Below, one piece after another: positions 1-9,606 of a stretch of DNA of 64,000 bases; position 1 is the stretch's first letter, and each line of letters begins with the position of its first letter. Location: the NCBI GenBank assembly GCA_015179045.1, contig WHUZ01000024.1, forward strand, positions 310,001 through 374,000. Direction: 5' to 3'. A program made the position numbers and the translations under genes. The notes beneath the pieces were generated by a model. It worked only from the letters and a program-made list of their open reading frames with translations. It was not told where the DNA came from and made no database searches. Origin of the DNA: Kalaharituber pfeilii (taxonomy: Eukaryota > Ascomycota > Pezizomycetes > Pezizales > Pezizaceae).

Positions 1-1532
1 GTTCTCGATCCCGACTCATTTCTGCGGGTACTCCATAGAAGGCCATCTTCAAGTTTGTCTGGAACTGAATATTGCGCAATTTCCGCCGGCATGGCGTCAC
101 ATGTTGCAAAAATGCGCTTCCAAATTGCTGCAATCTTGAAAAGATTCATATCCAATCGTTGTCGCCCCAAATTGTTGGATTTTACTCCACAATAAAGTAT
201 TATTAACATCTATTAGGGCTGCGGACGGAGACAACAGCGAACTTGCATTACAGCAGCAGCCAATCGTCGACAGTGAGGCACATTCTAATATAGCCTCAGG
301 CCCCTCAGGTTGTCGCGCGAAGGCCCCAAGTGTCCCTCACTGTCAATAACCTTGTGCAATTCTGCGCACTAGATACGTTGAGTTTTTAACTTGATCGGAA
401 AACCGAAAGGAAAGATTAGGACATACCATGCCCTGATCTTACTTAACCTCCTGCTTCGGAAGTTCTCGCACACCCCCGCGCCATCAGGAGCCACTACCTT
501 CTGAAAACGGCGGTTGGTGAGATACTACCTTGGGAGATAATCTTGCATATAGAAGCTGGAAGAGTGCCGCCAAACTATTAGACACCATCATCAGACAGCG
601 GTTATTGCACAACGGATCAAGTTTTGGATGCACGGAAATTGGAAACACCTCCGGAGTTTAGATAATTGGTAACACATCCGTGGGATAACTCAAATTGAAT
701 ATAGGCCAAGCTTCGTTAACACAGATAACTGCATATTTGAAACTGATGCAGGATCATAGAAGACGGAACATATAGCCAGTGGCGATAAAGTCCTCTCCGC
801 CAGATTGCGGCACCTGGTTTTGAAATCGCCTGCTTTGAAGCTAGGTTAGGCACTCTATATCTGTTGCCGTAGCCCTGCAGGGCCCTGCATACGAGTGCTG
901 GCCGAAACAAGAAACTTCAGAAACTAATACGGAGGATACACGCAGAAGCATCGATGCTGCCACCTGGATTGAAGTTTAGGGGTATATTTCATGGAGATGC
1001 GATCTGGCAGTAATCGCAGCTCAGCTGGTGGAGGTGTGCGAAACACGTCTGCAGCTTGCAGGTCTAGTCCGACACAACTCACGAGCTGAATAACAGGCTT
1101 ACAGTCTGGTAAAGCTACTGCAGTGCCTATGACGACAGTCCTGACAACCTGCATCGGAGTGATACTGCCCTTGAGCTCACTCCAACATCAGAACCAACAT
1201 GCCACTTCCGACAGACATCATAGTCTACATCAGAGGAAAAAACAGACAGAAACGTTTCCTCAGGGTGTTACGGAGTCACCGCAACCGTAGGGCGGGCGGT
1301 CGGTGGATGCGCGCGCGCATACAGTATGCGCATATGCGACGTAGGCGATATGCCACAGCCGGGCGCCGGCGTCGCAGTTACGAAATAAATGTGCTATATG
1401 AGCTACGCAGAGGACTAGCGAGTATCGCTAGTCAAGTGTCTTTTTGGCCTGGGGGACGGTAACTCTCTGCGTTTACCACCATCCATTACACAGGGGTCCG
1501 ACAATTGAGAACCAGGTCTCGATGGATAGCCG
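1..1532. other. intergenic, no recognisable gene
   Basis: No reading frame here resembles a known protein, and the open frames are short and unconserved in appearance. There is a purine/pyrimidine palindromic patch near 1312-1336 (GCGCATACAGTATGCGC-like) but no tail-A or tail-B signature. I see nothing else to annotate before the foldback element. Confidence 0.6.
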
Positions 1533-1664
1533 ACTAGACTCAATGAATCCAACAGGCCAGGCCGGCCGACCAGGCCGCCTGGCCTGGCCTGACAGGCCGT
1601 GATCTGCATTGGACTGAAACCGCCTGGACCGGCCTGGACCGGCCTGGACCGGCCTGATCCACAT

Positions 1665-1886
1665 GAATCAGGCCAACCAGGCCAGTCCAGGCCAATCAGG
1701 CCGGTTCAGGCCAATCAGGCCGGTTCAGGCCAATCAGGCCGGTTCAGGCCAATCAGGCCGGTTCAGGCCAATCAGGCCGGTTCAGGCCAATCAGGCCGCT
1801 TCAGGCCAATCAGGCCGCTTCAGGCCAATCCGGCCGGTTCAGGCCATTCAGGCCGGTTCAGGCCATTCAGGCCGGTTCAGGCCAAT
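1665..1886. repeat. 19-bp GGCC minisatellite, left arm
   Basis: About ten tandem copies of a 19-bp unit (AATCAGGCCGGTTCAGGCC with one- or two-base variants). Open frames through it encode only the low-complexity repeat and are not a gene. The same unit recurs in reverse orientation at 2222-2529. Confidence 0.9.
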
Positions 1887-2221
1887 TAAACGAATCACTC
1901 CACAGCTATCCAGCTGAATTGAGGCCAGCATTTACCAGATTGTTTGAGTATTTAGATGAGTAGAATCTCCCGTATGTCTAGAATTTTAAACAGCAGCGGT
2001 CTACGACTTTTGTCAAGTATGTATCACACTTTGTATTCAAGTATATATACTAAGAAATAATTTAGAAATGATGGACCTTCCAGATAATACAACAGACTGG
2101 ACCCAATTCTTCGATGATGATACCTGATGCGCAACTGTCAATTACTGATAGTGGAAATATCCCAGGATTATTAAAATCTAATTCACCTGGGTTAAATTCC
2201 AAAATCGCTTGAATTTACGTA

Positions 2222-2529
2222 AATGGCCTGGCCGGCCTGGACTGGCCTGAATGGCCTGAACCGGCCTGATTGGCCTGGACCGGCCTGAATGGCCTGAATC
2301 GGCCTGAATGGCCTGAATCGGCCTGAATGGCCTAAACCGGCCTGAATGGCCTGAACCGGCCTGGTTGGCCTGGACCGGCCTGATTGGCCTGATTGTTTCA
2401 GGCCGCCTGGGCCGGTCCAGGCGGCCCTCACGGCCTGGCCTGATTGTTCAGGCCAGGCCAGGCCCAGAATTTCACGGTCCAGGCCAGTCCAGGCCACCGG
2501 TTGGCCTGGCCTGGCCTGGCCTGTTGGAT
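2222..2529. repeat. GGCC minisatellite, right arm (inverted)
   Basis: Tandem GGCCTGAAC/TGGCCTGAAT units are the reverse complement of the left-arm units. They become more irregular towards the outer end, where GGCCTGGCCTGG runs lead into the terminal inverted repeat. Confidence 0.85.
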
Positions 2530-2987
2530 TCATTGACTAGACTGAACAGGATCAAGCAAGGGTACACCAGTATCAGTCATTCTTATAAAGAGAAGGGAAC
2601 TGGGGACCGAGCATGGTTATGGGAGTTGCAGTTGGCAGCAGAATGCACCAAAGAGGGCGAGCTCGACACACCAGCAGCTGAATGGTGTACGATAGAATTA
2701 CTACAACCCACGCTGAAACCTTATATCCCTCGGAAGGTCCTCTCAAACAAGGACTGCTTACACGCTTGAGACCATCTGAGTCAGAAAATTTCAAATTGAC
2801 CTGTTCCGTGTGACTTAAGACTCATGCCTGGTATGGGGAATTAGAGGCTACGACAGGACGAGAGGCAAACTGCAACGATATTTTTGTTGTTCGAAACAAT
2901 CTTATTCTCTACGACATCAACTGGAGAGTGAAAAATTGAATTCGTACAATTGCACATGAAAGCTCGGTTCTATTAAATAGGGGCGAG

Positions 2988-2989
<2 letters not shown>

Positions 2990-3032
<43 letters not shown>

Positions 3033-3659
3033 TTAATATCAATACTCGCGTGCCACCCTATGGGCTATGGCAAGGGGCTATTAAAGGAAAAGAAACACTA
3101 AATTAAAACGTAAATACATGGGGCCCGCGGTTCTCATTGTGCTGCGGGGAGATACGGCCAGCAGTCGCGCCTATCTCCGTCCTCTCTCGGCTTCGTACTG
3201 GCTCGCCTTGAGCCATCTTCCTCCGAGTCGCACTCTGTCGGTGTCTGTATGATCCTCCAAGTATACTACCACGGAGCTGGTCTTCTTGTCCTCTCCGATT
3301 AGTGTCTCCTTGTACCTAAGCCATCAGATCCCGACAATCTTTTTCAGGACTTTGTTGGCCGTCGCCAGCCATCGTTGTACGTTTCCTAAATCCTTTCTCA
3401 ATGCTATCCCATGTCCAACGATGCCGGAAGGTTTTGTAGGGGCTTCGGCCTTTGTCGTCTAGCTGTCTCTTAATGGCGTACGGACTGGTTGCGGGCGCCG
3501 TTTTGCCTTTTCGTTTTCTGGTATTTGCGGGTCCCGATGTGGTCACCGCTGGGCTGGGGGTCGCCGCTGGGGGGGCAGGGAGGCGGCGAGGTGACGAACC
3601 ACCCTGGAAGGGGGTCGTCTGACCTTCCTCCGTATACCAGCACCTTGGAAGGGTCCATT
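2990..3659 (-). mobile_element. 5'-truncated ORF1-type LINE module, tail A
   Basis: On the minus strand this ends in tail A plus about 40 A (poly-T at 2990-3031). Upstream of the tail is a 3' UTR like that of the elements at 42562 and 54198. Before that lies a decayed ORF1 end (about 3205-3440). Read across frames, it keeps the 'GIVGHGIALRKDL', 'WLATANK' and 'KTSSVVVYLE' motifs of the ORF1 C-terminal domain, interrupted by a stop and frame changes. The proline/serine-rich linker follows upstream to about 3640. No ORF2 lies between ORF1 and the tail. Its 5' side abuts the poly-T of the next LINE at 3660. I found no convincing TSD. Confidence 0.75.
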
Positions 3660-4429
3660 GTTTTTTTTTTTGTTTTTTTTTATTTCATTGATCGCATGCC
3701 GCCCTAAGGGCTATGGCGATGTTTAGGTACATAACTATAGACTGGCAGAGAAAATATAAGAAAGGTGAAAAAGAAATCCCATCCTACTCCTCCCCTGCCC
3801 ATTCCAAGATTTCCGTCAAGTTGGTGTCTTTGTCCGGGTGCCTTAGTCCATTCGCTCCGTCTTTTATCTTTTTCTTCCATGTCTGACAGTCGTTGGCTAT
3901 GTGTGTTAGGTTCTCAGGGGCTCTCCCGCACCATCTGCACTCTGGTGAGTCAGCCTTTCCTATGGTGTATCTCCACTCTTTGAGCCCCTTGTTCCCTAGG
4001 ATTCCGGCCAGGGTGGCGATTCTCCTGCGGTTGTCTATGCTTTGGAGGGGTCGGTAGGAGAGGTGGAGGCGATTCCGTTCTTCGGCCCTGAGGCTTTTAG
4101 CTTCCTGTCTTATTCCCGCTTCTGTGATGGTGTCGTCCTCGTATTGTATTGCCGTGCCTATCTTGGCCGCCTTGTCCGCCCTGGTGTTTCCTTCTATCCC
4201 TTTGTGTCCCTTAACCCACATCGCGGCGAAGTCTAGGTCTCCCCGGTTAGCTCGTTTCTCCCACTGTCTTCTGACTTCCATGGATGAGCCTTCTGCGTTC
4301 GGGTCGCCGTTGGCTATCTTCTGGAGTCTGGAGATTGCTGTGCGTGAGTCGGTGATGACCATTAATTCTCCTTCTTGGTCAAGTGCCTTGCTGATGGCGA
4401 TCATTTCCCCGTCGTTCACTGTGCATTTG

Positions 4430-4571
4430 ATTGACAAGGGGAGGAACGTGCGGGAAATTTTAGAGTGGGCAGGAGGGGAGTAACTCTGGAGCGGGCGGCG
4501 TGAATTTCGTATGAATTTCGTTATGTAACTAAACATCGCCATAGCCCTTAGGGCGGCATGCGATTAATGAA

Positions 4572-4601
<30 letters not shown>
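4430..4601 (+). mobile_element. 172-bp LINE 3' end, tail A variant, nested
   Basis: A plus-strand insertion containing the last codons of ORF2 ('REILEWAGGE', stop), a short 3' UTR, tail A variant and about 30 A. It is flanked by the perfect 12-bp TSD ACTGTGCATTTG (4418-4429 and 4602-4613). It sits inside the RNase H coding region of the 3660-7690 LINE and interrupts it. Confidence 0.92.
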
Positions 4602-4604
<3 letters not shown>

Positions 4605-4672
4605 GTGCATTTGCCTCCCAGGTATATATACTCGTCTTGGCCACGGGAGCGGGCAGTGCGTTCCCGATCCCG

Positions 4673-4735
4673 TTCTCGCCATAGCCCCTAGGGCGGCACG
4701 CGAGTAATGATATAAAAAAAAAAAAAAAAAAAAAA
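4673..4735 (+). mobile_element. tail-A-only insertion, nested
   Basis: About 40 nt of tail A (TTCTCGCCATAGCCCCTAGG..) plus about 23 A, flanked by ATCCCG (4667-4672 and 4736-4741). Removing it restores the flow of the RNase H sequence, joining the 'GAG' codons to an isoleucine-glycine continuation. No coding sequence is carried. Confidence 0.8.
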
Positions 4736-6504
4736 ATCCCGCTCCCGTCTGGTTGTCTATTCGGCTCCCGTCGGTGTAGGCGCTCTTCCATCCCTCGTCC
4801 TCCTCTTTTGCGATGATCTCCTCCCATCTTTCCTTGCTCGTGTCGCTGGGTTGGAAGGGGAAGATATGTATCGGGAGGGGGTCTCGATGTGAGAGGTCGC
4901 CTCTCAGGTACGTAGCGTCCGGTATCGGGTCTCGTATCGGTTCGTCGGGGAACCTCAGGGTCCGGGCGTCAACGCGTTCTTTCTCCCCGTGGGTGAATGT
5001 TTCTACCGATTCTAGATTAGCTATTCCTTCCACTATATCTCGCCTGGTCCCCCACGGGGCGCCGGTGATGTCCCTGGCAACCGTGTACTGCCATTTTTCC
5101 AGTTGTCTGAGTTTTGTCTCCTTCGGGGCCCCTTTTGCGTAGGACTGCCATGCCCAGCAGCCATAGGTGGCTATGTTCCTGGCTATGCTGGTGTAGAGTT
5201 GTCGGCGTTTGTTCGGCGGTATCCTGGTGAGTCTTTGGGCGACCCCCCACGCCGCCTTCCCTAGGTGCAGTCTTTTCTCAAAATGTTCGCCGAATTTGAG
5301 CTCTCAGTCCACTGTTAGTCCTACCAAGCGGTAGCTTTTCCCCTTGGTGCCGATTATCAGGGTTTCGGATTTCCGCGGGTCCAGCTCGAAGCCTTCCTCC
5401 ATGGCTTCTTGGGCTAGCGTTCTGCGGTGGGTGTCTATGTCTTTTCGGAGCTGCTTCATCGAACGGCTGGAGATGACGCTGTGGAAATCGTCTACGTATG
5501 ATCGTGTGAACTGTCGTCTGTCGGCTTTCTCCGCTAGGGGGGCGACTCCTACTAAAAACAGCACCGGGGATAGTGGTGATCCTTGCGGGGTCCCGTCCGT
5601 CATCGTGCCTTTGCCTCGTACCTTTCCGTCCCATGAAATCGAGAACTGAATTAGTTGGAGGAATCCTTGAACGAAGCTGGCTATGTTCTGGTCTATTTTC
5701 TCTAGTCTCGTGACTATTCTGTTTCGTCCTGCGTGGTTGAATGCGGCCTTGATGTCGTCCCCAACCAGTGCCGTCCATTCCCCGCTTTGGAGTCGTCGGT
5801 CTGCTTCTTCTAGTATTTGTCTCTGTAGGTCCTCGCTTCCTCGGAAAGGTCGGCATCCCAGTTGTGAGTGCCGGAATAGGCCGTCCATTCTCTGTATTGA
5901 GTTCGCTATGACCTTTTGACCTAGCTTGGCTGCTGTGTTGAGTAGCGTGATGGGCCGCCAGCTTCCCGGCTGGTCCCGTGGTTTCCCCTTCTTTAGGATC
6001 ATGACCATGTTGAAGCCTTTGGCAAATTCGTAGTTTCCGTTTAGGTACTCCACTATCTCTTCCCTTAGAGCCTTCCAGAGGTTTGTCTTCCTCAGGAGTT
6101 TCAGTACCCCGTATTGGATGCCGTCTGGGCCTGGGGCAGATCTTGGCTTGGTTTTGGAGAGTGCCTTGTCTATTTCCGCCCTGGCTCGTTCTCTCTCGAT
6201 GGTGATCCCGTGCGGTCTTCTTGTCTCCTCTTTCCCCGGGGGTTCAGTGATGATGTTGTGCCTGATTAGCTTTTCCGCTATCTGGTCGTCTGTGCCCTCT
6301 AGGCCCATAAGGGGTCGGTTCCGGAACGGATCTCTGGCTATCCGGAATATGTCCCAGGGGGATTCTATCCGGTCTTCCTCCAGGAAGTTTTCCCAGTATG
6401 CTTTTTTCTTTTCCCGGATTAGGTTTCGTAGCAGCCTTCGGGCTCTGGTGCGTTCTCGGTTGGTGTTTCCGGGGTTCCGTAGGATGTATTTGGCTCCTTC
6501 ACTT

Positions 6505-6590
6505 CCTTGTCGAACCACCTTTTCGATCTGTCCGTGATTTGGGCTTCCTTGTCGAACCACCTTTTCGATCTGTCCGTGATTTGGGCTTCC
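6505..6590. repeat. perfect 42-bp tandem duplication inside LINE ORF2
   Basis: Two head-to-tail copies of a 42-bp block (starting CTTCCTTGTCGAACCACC) repeat 14 residues of the linker between endonuclease and RT. Its length keeps the frame, so it is separate from the frameshift next to it. The copies look identical, so the duplication is recent. Confidence 0.85.
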
Positions 6591-7690
6591 TTGGTGAATT
6601 CCTGGCCCAGTCTTGTCAGTGTCTCGTAGGCCTTGCCGTCTTCTATCCTGTCCTCCGCGTGTTCTTCCGCGTATTTCTCCCATCTCTCCCAGTCTGTGAC
6701 CCTTATCTTCCGAATGGGGCCCCTGTCTTGGAGCGAAAGGTGCCCGTATATCATGGCGTGGTCGGTACCCGCGATCCAGGAGATGCTTTTGGTTGTCCAC
6801 TCCTGGTCCCTTGCGAAGACCAGGTCTAACAGGGCTGATCTCTGGGTGCCGTTTATCCTTCTCGTCCAGGTGATCGATTCTTTGTCTATCTGTTGCGTCA
6901 AGCCGTGGGCTTGCATGTGTCTGTGTGTCCTTAAGCCTCGGGCGTCCTGCCGGTCGGACCAGTCTCGGTGGTGGCTGTTGCAGTCCCCGATTATCAGGTC
7001 TGCTGCCCCTATCTTGTCTAGTTCTTCTTCTAGGTCGGTGTCTTTGTTCCAGTACACCCCGGTGATTTTCCTCCCCTTGTAGGTGACTGATACGTGTCTC
7101 TCGTTCCCTTCTACCCGTATGTCTGTGATTATGTCTTTTCTGGCGTAGGCCGCTATTCCTCCTGATCTGGATGGTGTGTGTATTGTTGCAAATGACGGGT
7201 GAAATGTTGTTCCTCCTCCCTGCGCCGCCCAGGGTCCATTGTATATCGTATGACTAGCGTTGACCCTGGCGTTGGGGCGTGGTCGCTTTTTGTCCTCAAC
7301 ATCCACAGTGAGTCGACTGCCATGGACCATGTGATTCCCGCGTCTCTTAGGATCTCGAGTGTGGCGGTCCAGTCTGGTGGGATCCGGGGGGCCTCCGCCG
7401 CGGGGCTGGGAGGCGGGAGGCGGCCCTCTGCTTCTTCCTGCCCTTTCCTGCCCTCCGGCGTTTTGATTAGCTATTTGGTGGTATTTCGGGGCCTCCTATT
7501 GGGTCTTGGCGCCGGTTGCTGGTGCTTGGCGCGGGGTTGATTGTTGGCAACGGGCTGGATTTTCAGAAATTTCACCCCGAGGGGGAAACTTGTGCAGTTG
7601 GGTATTTAGGAATAAAAATTAGATCAAAAGACAAGTTTCGCTGGGGGGGACGTTTTGGTTGTGGAGTCGCTTCCAAACGCTCGTCCTGTG

Positions 7691-8665
7691 AATGGGGGTG
7701 CCGGGGGAGGGGGATACTGAAGACCCATGCTCTTAAGGGAGATCGAATCTAGACCCGTCACCCCCTACCCACCATCGTCACTACCAATGAAGCCCCCCCC
7801 CCCGCCCTCCTGTCAACAGTGCCATCAGTGACAACCATGGCACTATTACGAAGAGAGCAACTACGTCCGATTATGTGCTACAATTGAGCTGTGTCATTCA
7901 GCGCTGTGAACGGTTCGACAATGTCCGGAGTTTGATTGCAACTGCCAAAGTGGAATCGCAAAGATTTCTGGTATGTAATGGCTGAGAAGACGGCATTCCA
8001 ATGATTCCTGGAGTCCACCTGACGCTCGGATAACTCAAATCGAGACCGATATGCAGTCTGGAGATTTATGATATTATGGGCTGTATTATGTTGCACAAAT
8101 CTCACGACAAATGTTCAGGGCCAGCCATTTCTCCCACACAAAAGTGCATGGCCCGGGCCTTCCATATTTGTGCTGACTCGCCCTGGCTACTCGTTCGAAT
8201 TCCGAATACGTAGCTTGCATACTTGAGGGAAAAATTTGCATCTATCGCCGCCCTACAGAGGTAGCCGCTCCTGTTATCTGTCTTGGCGAATATACTGATT
8301 AAATATATAAGCCTAATTAGGTACAGGGCATATCGAGATATTCACTATCACCGCATTCCCTACACTCCTCCACCACGCCTCATCTCATTACTCTCCCTCC
8401 TTGACCCTATTCAAGATGCTTCCTCACGCTGTTGAACCTTGCGGCCCAGATATTCAACAACAATTTGAACGTTACCTCCAGTCTCCGAAACACTGCAATA
8501 GACGAAAGTGATGATGTTCATAGTACTATTCATGTCAGTTAAGAAATCATGTAAACGGAGTGGTGTTTCTAGCACTATGCATGTCAGTTGACCTGCCATA
8601 GTGAATAGTGCTAAGTGGCCATTCAAAGGAAAAAAAAAAAAAATGCATCGACTTAAGAATTCATA
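7691..8665. other. intergenic; possible orphan promoter
   Basis: No recognisable gene. It holds a C homopolymer at 7793-7804. At 8295-8420 an AAATATATAAGC motif is followed by a pyrimidine-rich stretch and an ATG at 8415 opening about 30 codons. This resembles a fungal promoter and a first exon cut off from its gene, but there is no downstream support. Confidence 0.3.
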
Positions 8666-8672
8666 TACCCCC

Positions 8673-9478
8673 CCGAATGCAGGTGGTGCGGGGAAGAACT
8701 GGAAACGGCGGATCACCTTCTGGAGAGATGCAGGACATGGCATTCCCGATGGCCTGGGGGGAAGCAAACATTATTCAGACCTGACAAGGCGGAGACAGAG
8801 CAAGGGGATAACCTCATGGTGTGGTGGTAACCACGGTACCGATGGAAAGAATAAGGCCATACGCGGGCCGGAGCGGTACTCAGTGGTAGGGCCACATAAT
8901 GACACATGTATGGGATGAGGAAGAAAATTATGATTAAGAAGCGAGATATGTATAGGCTCAGTTGGAAGGCGAAGGTGGTCTATAAATTGTATGTAGATAG
9001 GACTGTGGAAGCAAGCAGGAACATACACGGATACATGGAGAGATACAAGGAGATATACAGACATGGACAGATATGGACACGCACAGACAAGACAATTGAA
9101 GACTCTTTTCTTGACATTTGATTATTGAGGCCGCCCTTGAGGCTTCGTTCCGCCAGCTCTAGATACCGGTACCCGTGCGAAACAGTGGATGCTGTTGAGC
9201 CGTCATCACAATGGCAATCTTGGAATGGAGGGTTTTTTTTTTTTTTTTTTTATTTCACGTGACCCCGCTTGTAGCTGTTCGCCATGGCAGGGCGGAATGG
9301 AGGGATCGGTAGAGACGGAGGATCGACGGATTTCTAGTATCTACGCACCTTATTTCTCATTCCTTATTCTCGGTATTCCTCATTTTCCTGTATCTATCTC
9401 TTATGTACCCAAATGCTCGCCATAGCCCATAGGCCGGCACGCGAGCGATGATATAAAAAAAAAAAAAAGAAAAAAAAA
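8673..9478 (+). mobile_element. decayed LINE 3' region with CCHC finger and tail A
   Basis: 8673-8829 encodes the ORF2 C-terminal finger ('PECRWCGEELETADHLLERC') ending in a stop after 'NLMVWW'. The 3' UTR runs on to a diverged tail A (CTCGCCATAGCCCATAGGCC) and an interrupted poly-A at 9455-9478. A tail-B insertion at 9233-9293 splits the UTR. I infer one element from order and orientation; the two ends could belong to different insertions. Confidence 0.55.
9233..9293 (-). mobile_element. tail-B-only insertion
   Basis: Poly-T of about 19, then the reverse complement of tail B (CACGTGACCCCGCTTGTAGC..CCATGGCAGGGC). It is flanked by a perfect 11-bp TSD GGAATGGAGGG (9222-9232 and 9294-9304). There is no coding content, only about 42 nt of tail. 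Confidence 0.93.
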
Positions 9479-9606
9479 ATTTCATACACTGTAAAGCGGC
9501 AACATCTCCACTCATGTATCTAATTATGCATCTTGGCTCGTTTTTGGTCTTTCATCGTTGTAAATCGATCAGTGGCCCGTTTTAGTGATGAGTAGCCCAG
9601 TTACCG

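Larger units (their letters stand above)
1541..2535. mobile_element. foldback (hAT-like) element with satellite arms
   Basis: The element starts CAATGAATCCAACAGGCCAGG at 1541 and ends with the inverted copy at 2535. It is flanked by the perfect 8-bp direct repeat ACTAGACT (1533-1540 and 2536-2543). Both arms are GGCC-rich satellite in opposite orientation (about 1547-1886 and 2222-2529), so one strand can fold back on itself. The centre (about 1887-2221) is AT-rich and mostly stop-interrupted. A CA-start terminus with an 8-bp TSD is typical of the hAT superfamily. The centre has one short stretch (about 1908-1960) that could be a decayed hAT transposase end, but that is a guess. No intact transposase is present, so the element is non-autonomous. 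Confidence 0.8.
3784..7330 (-). pseudogene. LINE ORF2 polyprotein (EN-RT-RNase H-CCHC), broken
   Basis: Non-LTR retrotransposon ORF2, which nicks the target DNA and copies its RNA by target-primed reverse transcription. Domains in order: AP-type endonuclease (about 7200-6700; 'GGIAAYARKD', 'LIIGDCNSHHRDW', 'GTDHAMI'); RT (about 6300-5500; 'GSWRPITLLN', motif A 'LVGDDIKAAFN', motif B 'GTPQGSPLSPVLF', motif C 'YVDDF'); RNase H ('YTDGSRID', 'NDGEMIAI', 'ITDSRTAI', 'NTRADKAAK', giving D-E-D-D); C-terminal finger ('CRWCG..HIANDC'). The expected N-terminal endonuclease segment is absent. Breaks: a frame change near 6500 between EN and RT, close to a perfect 42-bp tandem duplication; a TGG-to-TGA type stop after 'GLTVD' near 5307; and two insertions. 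It ends 'EILEWAGEE' at 3784. The RNase H points to a Tad1- or I-like clade. Confidence 0.85.
3660..7690 (-). mobile_element. 4-kb LINE with endonuclease, RT and RNase H (inactivated)
   Basis: This is the longest LINE in the window. The 3' end is a tail-A variant (GCATGCGAT..AATGAAAT) and poly-A at 3660-3680. The 5' leader (about 7540-7690 on the minus strand) begins AGGACGAGCGTTTGGAA and matches the leaders of the ORF1-only elements at 9607 and 54198. After the leader comes a short ORF1 N-terminal stretch with 'DAGITW' and 'VDSLW', like 'DAGIGW' and 'VEAIW' in the 54198 element. It then passes directly into the endonuclease, so most of ORF1 is missing. Two later plus-strand tail insertions (4430-4601 and 4673-4735) split the RNase H region. 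Confidence 0.85.

Noticed and set aside
1665..1886. CRISPR-like regular 19-bp repeats
   Set aside because: Units are contiguous with no unique spacers, and the host is eukaryotic. It is a minisatellite arm of a foldback element.
4548..5033. Open frame containing two long phenylalanine runs
   Set aside because: The runs are poly-T of inserted retroelement tails read through by chance. The real sequence is RNase H of the LINE.
3647..7240. GGGTCCATTG at 3650 and 7228 as a TSD of the 4-kb LINE
   Set aside because: The second copy lies inside the element's endonuclease region, not at its 5' end, so it is probably coincidence.
3660..7690. RIP (repeat-induced point mutation) as the cause of LINE decay
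   Set aside because: Only one or two C-to-T type stops are visible, the elements remain GC-rich, and most lesions are indels or insertions.
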